Origin: Labia minor
Lineage: Eukaryota > Arthropoda > Insecta > Dermaptera > Spongiphoridae
Length of the DNA: 64,000 nt
Reading direction: 5' to 3'
Assembly: GCA_963082975.1 (NCBI GenBank)
Contig: OY720344.1
Coordinates: forward strand, 17,161,580-17,225,579
Each line of letters opens with the position of its first letter. Position 1 is the first letter of the stretch. The notes under the pieces are model-generated. The model did not search any database. It was not told the origin of the DNA and saw only the letters and a list, made by a program, of their open reading frames with translations. Shown in pieces: positions 36,301 through 49,743 of the stretch. The position numbers were made by a program, and so were the translations under genes.

Positions 36301-36639
36301 ATTCTAATTGTTAAGCACGTTCGAGATAATATGTAAATGTAAATTTTCTGATATCTTTAAGAGAAAAAGTAAGAGATTAATTTATTTACTAAATAAATTT
36401 TGACTCTCTTTTATGAGGATATTTATAATACCTATATGGTACATATTAGATCTACTTATTTTTCTTTTTATTGATTGATTTTGTTTTTATATAAAAAAAT
36501 AAGTGTTTGTCATATAATAACATTTAATTGATTTTTAAATGTTCAAATAAAAAATCAGTACACTTTGAATATTTTAAGATTAAGAAATAAACAAACAAAG
36601 TAAATTTAAATTATTTATCTTATTTTATTATACTAGCAA

Positions 36640-36860
36640 ATGTATGTATTGTATATCTTATATATATTTGTATATTTTTGAGATATTAAACCCCTCTAAG
36701 GATTTTTTTGAATTTCACACCATAGATATATTTATAAAGAAAAATCGATCTGTATTGGTTTCAGCCTCAGAAAAAAATCAACTTTATTAATATTTTCTTA
36801 ATTCAAAATAGTAAATTTAAATGGCGTCACAAATTACGTAACAATATTGAAATTTTCCTC
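36640..36860 (+). repeat. Family D repeat, copy D4
   Basis: TATCTTATTTTATTATACTAGCAAA opens it (cited in part), then AAGGATTTTTTTGAATTTCAC, TGTATTGGTTTCAGCCTCAG and AATGGCGTCACAAATTACGT follow in the usual D order. Confidence 0.6.
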
Positions 36861-38314
36861 CCGCCATTCTTTTTTAATTGATATTGTATTAATTTTTATT
36901 TAATTTCGAAATAATTTAAAATTAATTATATTTATTTTAATAATATTAAAAAAAACAAACAAAATAAACTTAAATGATTTATTCTTATAATGAAATATCA
37001 ATTTTTTTTTTTAAATATTGTAAAACAATCTTTTCTTCACTTATTTATAAAAGAATAATATAAATATCAGCTTCATTAGCACATATCAATTAATTTTAAA
37101 TTTAAAATAATTTCCTCTTTGAAAAATATAAATATGAATGTATAAAGGGGCCTCCCACAATCGGGAAACCGTAAATAAATGCAAGCCACTTGAAATGAAA
37201 ATAGCTAAAAAGATGAATCTAAATTAAATAACAGATATACATATCTGTACTAAAAAAAATAATAAATCAATCAATAATGAATAATCATAAATGTTTAGAA
37301 TTCAAAATAAAAGTGATTTGACTTTTAAAATTTAATTGCTTTAATATCTTTAAATATGTAGTTATTTTCGAAATATTACCAATTTGATTAATATTAATGG
37401 ATCTGATCAATTTTTATTCTTCGGATCTGTCAATCTATAAATAAAATCTTTAAATAAAAATTGATCATGACATTGAACATTTATTGTTCATTTTTTCATT
37501 TAGTAACATTTTAAGAATAAAATAATTCCCGATACTTTCCTGTACTTTCGAAATCCCATTGATACAAAATTTAAGGCGAAAATAGATTAATTCATTCAAT
37601 TTGTTTTGTATCAATATATTTCTGATTAGAGATCAAAGCCCATCAAGTGTCCTATTTTAATGTTCTCAATTCGGAGAAAATACAAAATTAGACTTTTTGA
37701 TGTCTAATTAAAACAAAAACAAAAAACAAAAAAAAACAAAACAAAAACAAACTCAGATACATATTTATATTTCTTAATGAAAAGCAAACTAAATATAAAT
37801 TCAGCTAAAAATACATGTAACATGGAATCGGTAGATCTATTGGATATTTATAGCAAAATTTATTTTGTGTCTTTATTGAATATACAATATTATATAATTG
37901 TTGACGTTGCAAAATTAATTATATAAATAAAATTAATATTACATTTTGCACTTGGTAACATTTATAATTTTATTTTTGATATTTTTATTTTTAATTGAAA
38001 TATATATAGGTATATTCTCTATTTTTACTAAGATTTAATATAAATATATTAGATTTAATATTTATAAGTTTATATTATTATATGATGATGATGATCAAAT
38101 GGATAGTGATTAATTCAAACTTTAAATAATTTTACAAAATAAAATGCAAGTCAACTATTATTATACGTCTAGTAATAGGCAAATGACCTGCTTAGACAAG
38201 CAAAAATTATACTTTACATATAATTTCATATTTATTTGATTTTATAAAATATAGATAAACTTAATATGTAGGTAACTATAAATAAAAACTTACAAATTCA
38301 CTCATCAATTTTTT

Positions 38315-38350
38315 TACCGACCGACGATAGTAAGGGAGGTATTGTTTTAG
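38315..38350 (+). repeat. Solo 5' end of family C
   Basis: ACCGACCGACGATAGTAAGG then GAGGTATTGTTTT, identical to the 5' end of C1, stops abruptly in unrelated sequence. It is a truncated copy of about 35 bp. Confidence 0.6.
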
Positions 38351-38660
38351 ATTCATCTAATACTGGAAAACAGTTGAAAAATAAATTTCTATAATTATTA
38401 TTATTTTTTTTTATTCTTATATATCAAGTATATGTATATATTTTTTTATTTTATTATGTTATTTTTACTTGGATTTTTATTTTTATTTTGTAACCACATT
38501 CAAATAAATCATTTTCTAAAACTCATTTAAAATGACGTTATTTGTTCCAGATAAAATTTTAAAAACATTTTTATTTAATGTTAAACAAAAACGGATTTAA
38601 CTTAAGAATAATATATTATATTATAAGTCTTACTTATGTAAAATATATCTATCGAAAATA

Positions 38661-39409
38661 CGAGTTTTGTTCAAAAGAAATGGTAAATTTTGAATTATTT
38701 CGAAAAGTATTTATTTATTCATCAATATCCATTTCGTCCCCTTCAAAGTAATTCACCTCAGATATAATGCACCTATGCCAGAGCTTCTTCCAATTGTCGA
38801 AGCACTTCTGAAATGCGCTTTTCGGTATGAGTATCAGCTCGTTCTTCGATTCGGACTTTATCTCATCAATTGTGGCAATTGTGCTATCCTTTCATTGGTC
38901 TCTTGAGTTTTGGAAATAGGTTAAAGTTGCAGGGATCTGCTGAATACGGTGGTTGAGGCATGATTACAGTGTTGTTTTTGGCCAAAAATGATGTGTGAGC
39001 TGGTGCATTATTGTGATGCAGAATTCATTATTTATTTTTCCACAATTCCGATCGTTTGAGCCGTATTGCTTCACGTAAACGTTGCATAACTTCATTGTAG
39101 TAATCCTTATTATCAGTACGACCTTCAACAAACCTTCACATTTGATCGAACCTAGCGTGCTCCTGTAAAGCGTTTGTAGACTCGCCGAATGTCAAAATTT
39201 TACGTGCGCTGGAGCACTTTATTCTATTTTTAACGCAAAATTTAATACAGATACTTTTTCAGTTGTCAAAAACAAACTACTAATCTAAAATGGCTGATAA
39301 TGTCAATATATGAGAAACATATGTGTACCAACATAACAAAAAAATTTCGATAATTAAATATACACAGCCCGCGAAAATTCAAATCACCTTTTCATTTGAA
39401 CAGGCCTCG
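38661..39409 (-). mobile_element. Mariner relic with both terminal repeats and TA target
   Basis: It is flanked by TA on both sides. The ends CGAGTTTTGTTCAAAAGAAA and CGAGGCCTGTTCAAATGAAA are inverted repeats. The minus strand shows MQRLREAIRLKRSELWKN (near 39060), LHHNNAPAHTSFLAKNNTVI with HHDN changed to HHNN (near 38975-39030), PQPPYSADPCNFNLFPKLK (near 38900-38960) and the C-terminus KSAFQKCFDNWKKLWHRCII. The N-terminal half is missing, so it is internally deleted as well as mutated. Confidence 0.85.
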
Positions 39410-41584
39410 TATATACGAGTATATTATAATAATATATAATTAATAATATGTAATTAAGTAATATATATATTGAAATGGTTTTTTTATAGTTGGGTAAAAT
39501 TTTTATTTTTATAAAAAAGAAAGGGTTGTGAATAAATTTGAGTTTAAAAAAAGGGAAAAACCAGTATTTAAATTAATTAGGTTTTATTAATTTAAATATT
39601 TTTAATTAGTTGTGAAAATAATTTGATATTAAAATTTTAATTAAGTAATTTATTTAATTTATTTTAGTAATTTATTTAATATTATTTTAATTAATTGCAA
39701 ATATTTTTGTTCCTTTATGAAATTAATTATCATTTATAATATTACAACTTTAAATAAATTAAATTCTTATTAGGACAACAATTTTTATATTTATAGAATT
39801 AAAGAAAAGAAAGTTTATTTTATTCGTGTTGTCTTGATGAGATTTCGGCGGGTACCAGTTGTCGTGAAGATGGTCCACCGGTTGTAAAATACGTAAGAGA
39901 TTCCAAAGTTGTTTAATATAAAATATAAAAAGATTTTGTTACAGGGTAATTAAAAATTATTATATCTTTTTATAAATTAATTAATAAAGTCTTTGTTGAC
40001 TATTTAGTTTCTTATTCTTAATAATAAAAAAAATTAATATAATAGAAAATAAAATTAAAAGTGATAGAGATATAAAAATATTAACATGAGAATACTTAAA
40101 ATTAATTAAATAAGTACTAAAATTAGTGACTGATAGGAAATATCATATATATATATATATATAAATATGTTAAAACGGGAGTTAAATTTTAATTTATTAA
40201 TATTTACTCTATTAATATTATTAATAGTATCTTCTGTTAAGTTTCTCTATATATTCTAAATATAAATCATTTTTAAGAGGTAGTAGTTGAAAATAAAGTT
40301 CTATTTGGAAAAAAAAAGTTCAAACAGCATATAATTTAAAAATAGCATCACACTTAAGATTTAAGACGTACACGGAGAGAGAATAAAGCTTATATATACA
40401 TTATATACCTATTATTTATGTATATTGAGATAGAAGTTGAATTTTCTATCATAATCATAATTATAATTAAATTAGGACATGAATTGATGGGATATTAATC
40501 AAATAGTATAAGCAGAGAAAGAATTAATTTATAATCTATTTCTAGACACAATAAAAAAAAGATTATTTACATGTGAGCATGTTATCTCTCGACTACCAAA
40601 TATTCGCCGATTATATTTACTTTACAGATAAAATTATATTTGTATATTTCCAAACAAATAAAAATAAACTTAAATTTATATTATAGGATTCTTATTACTC
40701 TCGATAACTAGAATAACTCACAAAAAAATAATATGAAATGAGTGTTATGACACACGAAATCTCAAATCCAAGACATTCTATCTCTACTATACTACCAATA
40801 AGTAATATAAAGTGCTCTCTATTTTATTTAAATAGAACTATTATTCGTACCAAAGACAAACCTTATATCAATATCAATTCTTTATTTTTATTTTTAATTG
40901 TATTTTTTTAAGCAAGACTTCAAAAATTAAAAAAAAGTCTCTTAAAAGAGCTTATACATCCCTATTTATATCATTTATACATTTTTTTTTATTAAAATTT
41001 GATTACATTCAAGATTCGCTTATATTATTTGTATTAAAATTTGAATTAGTTGGAGACTTTTTCAATCTTACTTGTTTTAAAAATTATTTTTTATGCTAAA
41101 AAAAATTTCTCTATTAATAATAATGAATTCAGTTCTATTTTAGTATATACTTCATTTATTAAATTTAGTAAAATTATAGAATTTTATTTTTGTTTTTGTT
41201 TTTACATTATGTTTAATTTTTTTTTTTTTTGTTTTTTTTTGTTTTTTGTATACATATTTCTAAAAAGATGGAAATAATACTAATTTCTAGATGGTTATGT
41301 ATGTGTATGCCCTCAATAAGGGCATTTATGGCCGTCGATTACAGAGTGTTATGTATTATGTACCTAAATATGTAAATATGTTGATTTTGTTGCTTTTTTT
41401 TTGTCATCACCCGAAAAGGTGAAATAACATACAAATGAATGTACATTTATTTCTTAAACAAATAAATAAATAAATAAAAATATAATTTTATTTCTATTCA
41501 CTCTATAAAAATTATAATAATAATTTTTTTTAGAAAAGGTTTTTTCAGATTTGGAATAAAATATTTTTTAAATATAGTATAGAG
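39410..41584. other. AT-rich stretch with one possible exon
   Basis: Apart from the possible exon near 39817-39891 nothing was recognised. ORF 41050-41277 is a Phe/Ile/Tyr low-complexity frame in AT-rich DNA. Confidence 0.45.
39817..39891 (+). other. Possible exon ending in a strong donor, unassigned
   Basis: An isolated GC-richer stretch reads CCLDEISAGTSCREDGPPVV then KY, ending at the strong donor ATAC|GTAAGA. The upstream acceptor is unclear, and the minus strand is also open across it. No family is recognised. Confidence 0.25.
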
Positions 41585-41976
41585 CAGAGGTGGCCAACCC
41601 AAATGATCTTGCGGGCCACTTTGGAAATGAATCATAACTTCGCGGGCCGCATATAAAATTATACATACCCATTATAGATATTGTTTGGTGTGACAAATTG
41701 AAAAATAATGAATTTTTATTATGTTTACTATTATTTTTACATATAAACATATATAATATAATAATAATGATACTGAATGCACATTGTAAAAAAAATATAA
41801 TACTAAAAATAAAAAAAGAATCAACGAAATAAAAAAAATGAAATCATATTTATTTCACTAGTGCGATATTTGTTTCATGAGGGCGCAGAATATTAAAGTG
41901 TGATGAATCTCGCGGGCCGCAAAAAAGTTTACGGCGGGCCACATGCGGCCCGCGGGCCGCGGGTTGGCCACCCCTG
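41585..41976. mobile_element. hAT-type MITE, 8-bp target duplication GTATAGAG
   Basis: The terminal repeats are CAGAGGTGGCCAACCC / CAGGGGTGGCCAACCC, with exact GTATAGAG at 41577-41584 and 41977-41984. The ends contain repeated GCGGGCC(G/A)C units. It is non-coding and 392 bp long. It resembles the MITE at 54903-55242 in its GCGGCCCGC-rich ends. Confidence 0.9.
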
Positions 41977-41984
41977 GTATAGAG

Positions 41985-44324
41985 TATTCAATCAAAGATA
42001 TTTGTATAGCCAATTTTTATTTTCTCACTATTCAAATCAATATATTATGATTAGGAATATTAAAGTTGATTATATTAAACTAAGTTTAATTTTTAAATTA
42101 TTTTACAAATTTTATATATATATATATATATAAAATATTTAAGACAATATCATTTTGATAAGATTTTATCAAAGTCAAAGGAAGAAGATTGTACTAAAGT
42201 ATTACACGATAAAATATGGAAAATCAACTTTCTCCAACATCTATTTGAACTTTGTTAATAAAGTTGTAAACGGCAAGACTAGCTTAGAAACTATTGACAC
42301 AAAATCAAACTATAATCTTTCATGACACTGTAAATCTCTTAAAATATCAATTCAGTTAATTTCTGTTTGGAACCTTTTATTTCCTTCAAAAATTTAAATA
42401 TATATAATTAACTAAAAATATATTTTAATACCGAAACATGCTTAATTTACTAATTAAATATGTTAAACATATTCATTGAATTAAAATAATTCAAAGTCTC
42501 AATAAATAAATAAAATTCTTATAAAAAAAGAATGAAAACTGAGTTTAAATTTTTCAATTCTTCTTCTTGTTAGTTTTAAAATTTCATTCATAATCAGAGG
42601 AAGGAGAATGTCAGGTAGTCTACACCTCAGGCGATCAAATCCAAAACAATTGTTTTGTTTTAGAATGGTCGGATTAGAGAAAAAACATTAAATGGATTGT
42701 TTTTCATTAATAAGATGTTTCGATTTATTCTTCAAATTTAAAAATCACTTTTAATAACTTCTCTAAAAATTATGATTAAATTATATGAAAATTCTCTTTA
42801 TACATTTCAACTGCATTCCTAAATTTTTATCTAAATTGACCCACTCAAAGGGAGCGATATTTTAGAAATGATTTCCTATTTTAAAAATTCCTATTCACAA
42901 AGTTTATAAAGTTAGTATCAAATTGATATTACTTATAAATCATAAATAATAATTTTATTCCTTCCAAATATAAATAAATCAGTATGTTTATCCCAACCTT
43001 TTTTCTTGGTCGATTTCTTTTAAACTTTCCTCTCGATTTTTTGATGCAGTATAAGTATAATAAAGGTTCATTAAGTTTAACATAGAACTATGACTATGAG
43101 CATTTAATCTGGTATATTTATTTTTTGATAATGTTTTTGATATTAGATTCAAATTTTGATTAATAATAAAATTCACTTACGATAATATAGCTAAAAAATA
43201 TTATCAAATATTTTAATTATTATATAAAAATTATTTGGAAAATATAAATTTACAAAAACAATTAAAGTTTAAAATTAAGTTAAATAGGATTTAATTAGAT
43301 TGAAAATTTAAAATAAAAATTCCAATAAAAATTGTTAAAAAGTACCCTAAAACATGGATGATTATTTAAATACATATATAAAAATGTAATAAATATAACT
43401 TTAATAAATACTACTACTATGGGTACTAGCAGGATCCATTGTTAATTGTAGATTTAAAATAATTATAATATCATTTGAGTTTAATGTTCAATTATTTAAT
43501 GTACAAAATTAATCGATTACCAATGTAATGGTTACATTTAATAAATAAATAAATAAATTAATCAATTAATTAATGTAATATCCAATTCATTATAACTACC
43601 TTATCTAATTATTATTGTCTTTCATTGTTTAATTATCCAAAGAAATCTTCAATAGAATAAATAAATAGAATAGAATAAATAAATAAGTACCAAAAATTGA
43701 ACATTATAGGCAAGAATCATAATTGTTTATATGATAAACGAATCATCAATTAAATCAAAACTTTTTATTGAATTAAATAATATAGATTTCTAAAATAAAA
43801 TATTATTAAAAGTATTACGAAATAAATATATTAATTTAAATTTTTTTACTTTAAAATTATTATTTTTATAAAAAATATTAACATATTTAATTAAAGTTGT
43901 CAAATTATTTATAAATTCAATATTCACATATTATATCATAAATATAACAATGAATTGAAGAAATCAATCGAGAATGGAATTGCCAATGACGATCGACCAT
44001 ATCACATACACATTTGAGAAATACTTCATATATAAAACTTATTTTCTAAAAATATTTATCATCTACATATATTTTTATTTATAATATTATCAATTGATTG
44101 ATATATATTAGCATCATATGACTAATTAAATGGATTTAAAAATGTTTATTTAATTCTATTTATTTATTCACTAAACATTGAATTATTTTTTTTTTCATTA
44201 TCTTTGTTATTTCTTTTTATGATTTGTTTATAAACAAATAATGGAATTCAAATAAAATAAATAAATAATAACTACTAATCTATTCAAAAGTAACGCAGTA
44301 AGGTCAGAAAAATTTAAATAATGA

Positions 44325-44355
<31 letters not shown>

Positions 44356-44430
44356 TTTTTATTGATATTTATTAATATATATTAACCCTTCTATTAGATG
44401 AAAAGACCATAGAACAGTAAGTAATTTATA
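41985..44430. other. AT-rich stretch, nothing recognised
   Basis: Short low-complexity ORFs only; (ATT)n follows at about 44325-44352. No exon or element is recognisable. Confidence 0.45.
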
Positions 44431-44431
44431 T

Positions 44432-44910
44432 ATATACTAGCCGTTCCCGACATCATATGCTGAAGAAAAGGCTGCATAAAACTCTTAGAGGGCCAGGCGG
44501 CTTCTAGCCGCACGAGATTGATTAATAGTAATAATTTATAGGAAATTTTGTTTCAAATACTTACAAAACAACAAAATGTTTAAATATGAAATTAATAACT
44601 TTATTCAAATTGTCGTAATATTTGTTTTATTTTTTTTTCAATTATTTAATAATGAGAAAACAAAATTTTAAAAAAATGAAGTTAGTAACAAATTAATAAT
44701 TTTTTTCTTTTTAAGTTTATGTTTAATAAATTCTCTTTTATAAGATAATATTAATATAAAAAATTAGAATATTTCAATTTGTATTTCAAAATTTATTTTA
44801 AATTCTATAAAAATTGTAAATTGTAAAATTCTAAATTTGTAGCTAACTTCATAATGTTACAGACATTTCATACTGTTTCATACATACATAAATATATAGT
44901 AAATGATATA
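44432..44910 (+). repeat. Dispersed repeat I, copy 1
   Basis: ATACTAGCCGTTCCCGACAT, CATAAAACTCTTAGAGGG, TAACTTTATTCAAATTGTCG and TAACTTCATAATGTTACAGA are shared in order with 59665-59935. The ACTAGCCGTTCCCG head resembles the ...TAGCCGGCGTTGCCCG segment inside C3. Confidence 0.55.
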
Positions 44911-45642
44911 TATTTATATATAATAATTCATATTTCTTCAGATATTATTATTAATATGCATTTCGGCTGTATTTCATTTTCATTTCTTAAATCAATCATT
45001 AGCAATATCATTAAATTGATATGGAAGTAAAAATAAATTGAAAGCAGAAGGGATTTTCCTATTAAATTCATTTCAATGACTCACCCACATGTAACGATAT
45101 AACTAACTATATGTATTCACCCTGGAGTTAGATGAGGTCACTCACCCAAATAAAAAAAATGAAGCGAGCTAAAAAAGGACGATAAGAGGTCAATTACCTC
45201 CGTTTATTTTTTCACAGCAAAAATTCTATTTACATATTTTCTTTGTAAATTTAAATAAACATAAAAAATTAATAAAATAAATAAATGTTAAAAAAATAAC
45301 TGAACTAGTTATATATTTATATAATGGCTACACTGACTTACTTGAAAGGGCAATAATATAATTGTAACTCTTTAATGATATTTATCGAAAAGAAGAAGAA
45401 GAAGGACAACGAATTCAAATCTCTCCTCAATAATTTCCCGATTCAAGGTAAATAGAAAAAAAAAATAGAATTTGTGTTTCTGAATAATTTGTTTTTATAG
45501 AATTTTACAGTACCTTGACATACCAGGAACACAATAATATTATAATAAATAAAATAAAAATGAAATAATTAAAAAAAATAATTATTATATTATATTGTAT
45601 AATATAGATTGATAGATTATTCAACAAACATACTATTGTATA

Positions 45643-46646
45643 TTCGAGGATCATTCAATTCAATATAATAACTCCGCACAGTTATGCCCTTGTCTTCTTT
45701 CTTGCAATTTCCTAAGCTGACCAGTATTAAATTTCAAAAATTAGTTTGGGAAGTTCTATCTCATCCTGCTTACAGTCCCGACCTCTCCCCATCTGATTTT
45801 AACCTGTTTGGTCCACTCAAAGACGCTCTATGTGGAAAGGGATTTGCTAACGAGAGAATGAGGAGATTAAGGAACTAGTGCAAAAGCTGCTTCAGGGTAA
45901 ATCGAGAGAATTTTTTGACAAGGGAATTAGTAAACTGCAAGAAAGATGAGACAAGTGCATATCTGTGAGGAGTGATTATGTTGAAAATAGTCTGAATTTT
46001 GTAACAATCAAATAAACCATTTTTACCGACCGAGGATAGTAAGGGAGGTATTGTTTATTATTGTATTATCTCCACGAATCATGCATTTTATTAACAGAAA
46101 AAATAATTTTTAGCATGATGCCTGTCCGCCCGTCTGTCCGTCTGTCCATCAGTCCGTCCGTCCGTCCGTATAGATGTGTACAGCTTGAACGGCTCAACGG
46201 ATTTTGATAAAATTTGGCATCAGTATGATCAATTGATCAACTTTTGGTGTATATCCGGAAACCGAAAGTGGTAGTATTAGAGTAGTATAGAAGGGTTATT
46301 TTCACATCAAATTTCACAAGAGGAGATTTTTTTAATATCTACACGAATCTCTTGCACTTTGCATTGGTTTTATGGGAAAAATCATCTTCATTAGTTTTTT
46401 CTTAATTTAAAATTATATGACGTCACCCAGCCCTTCATGACATGATAGCCAGGGCCTCCTTATAATTATAAATAAAATAAAATTAAAAATATTTATGTTA
46501 TATCCATATCTGTTTTTTATTGCATTAATAGATATATTAAAATTATTTGAAATTGTTTCTGTAGCTGGAAATTAATTAATTTCAAACCGTCGGTTCTGTG
46601 CCTGGCCACAGATCAACTTATTCTTATTAATTATTGAATGACTCTC
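45643..46646 (+). mobile_element. Internally deleted mariner interrupted by family C
   Basis: The left end CGAGGATCATTCAATT and the right end (inverse CGAGAGTCATTCAAT) form the terminal repeats, next to TA. Inside, only the transposase C-terminus remains on the plus strand: WEVLSHPAYSPDLSPSDFNL, FGPLKDALCGKGF, and in a neighbouring frame KELVQKLLQGKSREFFDKG. The late catalytic Asp of the SPD segment is present. The C4 element (46024-46620) splits the 3' UTR from the right terminal repeat. Confidence 0.85.
46024..46620 (+). mobile_element. Family C element, copy C4, inside a mariner
   Basis: It starts ACCGACCGAGG and ends ...CCACAGATCAACTTA. Flanking mariner sequence is ...AATAAACCATTTT on the left and TTCTTATTAATTATTG on the right, so insertion within a run of T is likely. 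That agrees with T-T insertion by Helentron-type elements. The microsatellite GTCC/GTCT is at about 46122-46168. Confidence 0.7.
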
Positions 46647-46649
46647 GTA

Positions 46650-47630
46650 CATATCTCTATTCTATGTTGAAGAATTAGGAATTACTACTTAAAGTATTAG
46701 ATTCATAATTGTCATTTATCTTTTTATTATTTTATTAAGATTATATTATTTTTATAAATTTATATGAACGTAAATAATATTAATAATAACTCAATAAATT
46801 CGAAAAAAGTTATTTTATTAAATATTCTAAATTTTTTAAGTGATGAAAAAAATAAGATATAATAATATACAATTATTAATATTAATATTAATATTTATTA
46901 ATATTAGATTCAATAAATAAATCTGCCATACACATATTCAGGGGTTTTGAAAATCTCAATTTTTGACAAAAACCTCAAAATTTATTTATTAAAACTTTAC
47001 ATTCAAATAAATTTGATTGAATAAATGTGGAATCTTAGATTATATTTATTAAACGTTTTTAATTGATTTAAGAGATTTTTATTAAATAATCTTTATTTAC
47101 TATAATCTCATTTCTTAACCCATGGCGTCCATCTCCTTTCCATCTAATAAGATTTTCTCGCTTTTGTCAATTCCGTCATATTTTCTTATCCTTATCCTAA
47201 TTGATTTGTGCTTTTCATTGAGATAAATAACCATGGGAAAGAAATATTTGTTTTATTTAGAAATTGATTTATCTTACTGGCTTATTAGTTAATTTTTCTT
47301 TCTATTTTAAAAGCGGAAATTCATTTAAGTAAATTCAGGAAATATCTTTTAAATCTGGATCGGAGCGGATTTTTTTACTTATTTATAGTGGTTTGGGCTG
47401 AAAATCTTTTTTCTAACAATCAGTAACCTCTTTAAACATATTTTAATTGGATTGTATTATTAGAAAAGAAAATTGAAGTATAATATTAAATTAAAATTAG
47501 AATATATCAATAATATTTTTTTTTAATAAAATACAAATTAGAATAATAGGTATATATAAATATAATAAAAATTTGTAAAATATAAATTTTTTTTAATATA
47601 TAATTTTATAGACAAATTTATAGTAACAAA
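46650..47630. other. AT-rich stretch, nothing recognised
   Basis: No exon, repeat or element beyond AT-rich background was recognised. Confidence 0.45.
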
Positions 47631-47631
47631 T

Positions 47632-47811
47632 CTGGGTGTCTCCACTCAACTAACTCTCAAATTTGAATTGGTCAGTTTAGAAATGAAATGAAAACGTGGT
47701 AGGTAATGACCCTCTTCCGGATGAGCTACATTTTTCAAAAGTTGATAGAAAACTACGAATTTTGAATGCCCGTGCACCGAATTTCAAACACACACACAGA
47801 CAAGATAGTAA
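47632..47811 (-). mobile_element. Family B element, copy B3, internally deleted
   Basis: It has the terminal hairpin end (GGGTGTCTCCACTC) and the segment GTGGTAGGTAATGACCCTCT to ACTACGAATTTTGAATG, then a short (CA)n, then AAGATAGTAAA, the far end. The middle parts on both sides are deleted, leaving 180 bp. Confidence 0.6.
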
Positions 47812-48236
47812 AAAATACAATTATTTTATAAAGTAATATTGTTTTTATAATAGTAAAATGTTCTATTTAAAACGTATCTCTTTTTTTTAATTTTAAGAAA
47901 ATAAAAGTTATTTTCATCTCCAATAAAATCTAATCGTTATAAGTTTTAGTTATTTACAGTTATTATCAAATTCGAATCGTTTAAACCATATTATAATCTT
48001 CTTAATCAATTATCTCATTTGAATTAATCTGCAAAAAATAAAGAGATAAACTACTTATTTAATACATATAAAAAAAATACTATATTCTTTAATCGTTTTA
48101 ATTTTTTTCTAAAATATGTCAATAAATTTAACGAATATACTCATTTTCATAATATAATGTTTATATTTATTGAGAGTAATTCATTTTTCAATCTATTTAC
48201 TAAATTACATATTAGTTGATAATTTCACTGTTTTTA

Positions 48237-48425
48237 TCACGTTTTTCTTAGCTTGCTTTCTTGTTTATCTGTTCGGATCAAATCTTGCAATCGAAATTTC
48301 GACCACTTCCAGTCATCCAATCGCTCTGAAACTTTTCAGAGTTATGTATTCTGGATGACAATACAATAAAATAACACATTCGTAGCTTGCAAGTGATTAA
48401 TTAGAGCATAATTAATGAATATTTG
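48237..48425 (+). repeat. Repeat J, copy 1
   Basis: About 190 bp nearly identical to 49541-49743, from CACGTTTTTCTTAGCTTGCT through GACCACTTCCAGTCATCCAA to AGAGCATAATTAATGAATAT. Here the TTTG microsatellite is reduced to about one unit. Confidence 0.75.
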
Positions 48426-49540
48426 TATTTTGTTAACTTAAAAAGGAGAAACAATAATAATACAACAAAAGGCCCTTTCCAAAACTTACCTTTCTCAATA
48501 CATAATACAAAAGAAGAAAACAACAAAAGGGACTTTGTCAAAACATTAAAAATAAATAATACAGATGTCCATAGTCCGCTTGTTTAAAAAAATATTCAAG
48601 AGTTGATTCTAGTATGTATTAAATATATTCAATATATTAAATATTAAATATATTATTTTTGATCTAAACGAATAGAGAATGGATTTTACATAAAATTTGT
48701 AATCATTTCACAAATTAATAATATAATAAATGACACATTGTGAATTGACGATAAAAATAAATATATTTCATTAGATCTTATTTTATTATACTAGCAAAAA
48801 TTGTATAAATATATTTTTAATTTTCTTTCGAAATTAATTAAAAAATTTTAAAATATTTTAAATATAAAAAATATTGATACAATATCTAATACAAAAACGA
48901 GGCGGGATGCAAATATAATACATTAATTAATAATAATAATCAAAATATTAAAATCCGTTTAAATAAGAAGTTTGAAAAAATGTTCAGGTCGCTCCCCTCC
49001 AACTAAATGACAGTCCTGATCGTATGTTCCATGCTGCGAATTAAATTTGGATTAAGCATCATAAATTCTAAAATAATAATTAAATAAATTTCAAATAACG
49101 ATTAGATATTTATTAAATGAATTACTAATAAATAATATTCAATCTAATGAAATAAAGAATCTCTATATATTATATACACGGTAAATGTATTAGAAAAAAT
49201 AAAAAGCCATTTTTTTTTTATGAAGAATTTTGATTTTTTTAAATTATAATTTCTGACTTTTGATTGATTACATTTAAAATCATTTTAAAGTTATAATTTC
49301 GTCTTTACAAAGAGAGATAAAAAATTAATAAAATCAAAATATTGAAAAAATATAATAGGGAGGTAGAAAAAAGGTTCAAACTCCCCTCTTCTTATTTTTA
49401 CTTAACGGGTCTTCTGATTGGTTGCCTGTTTCGACACACCTTTTTTCGACTTAAACGCCACCCTCAATTTCCTTCAGCTATCATTTGCTCTCTGCATCTC
49501 ACCAAGTCATCATTAGCACTCTTGCTAACTGAGTGTATTT

Positions 49541-49743
49541 TACCACGTTTTTCTTAGCTTGCTTTCTTGTTTGTTTGTTTGTTTATTTATCTGTTCGGGT
49601 CAAATCTTGCAATCGAAATTTCGACCACTTCCAGTCATCCAATCGCTCTGAAACTTTTCAGAGTTATGTATTCTGGATGACAATACAATAAAATAACACA
49701 TTCGTAGCTTGCAAGTGTTTAATTAGAGCATAATTAATGAATA
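49541..49743 (+). repeat. Repeat J, copy 2, with TTTG microsatellite
   Basis: Same as copy 1 but with an expanded (GTTT)n tract at about 49567-49590. The segment GACCACTTCCAGTCATCCAA aligns in style with GACACTTCCGGTAGTCAGAT of family A, so J shares the microsatellite-plus-core design. Confidence 0.75.

Larger units (their letters stand above)
34792..38310. other. AT-rich stretch with H and D repeat copies
   Basis: Besides the H copy at 35863-36300 and the D copy at 36640-36860, I see only AT-rich sequence and an adenine/cytosine-rich low-complexity run near 37705-37750. Confidence 0.45.

Noticed and set aside
41050-41277. 75-residue Phe/Ile-rich plus-strand ORF resembling membrane segments
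   Set aside because: The composition is what T-rich DNA gives in any frame; no family match, no splice or start context.
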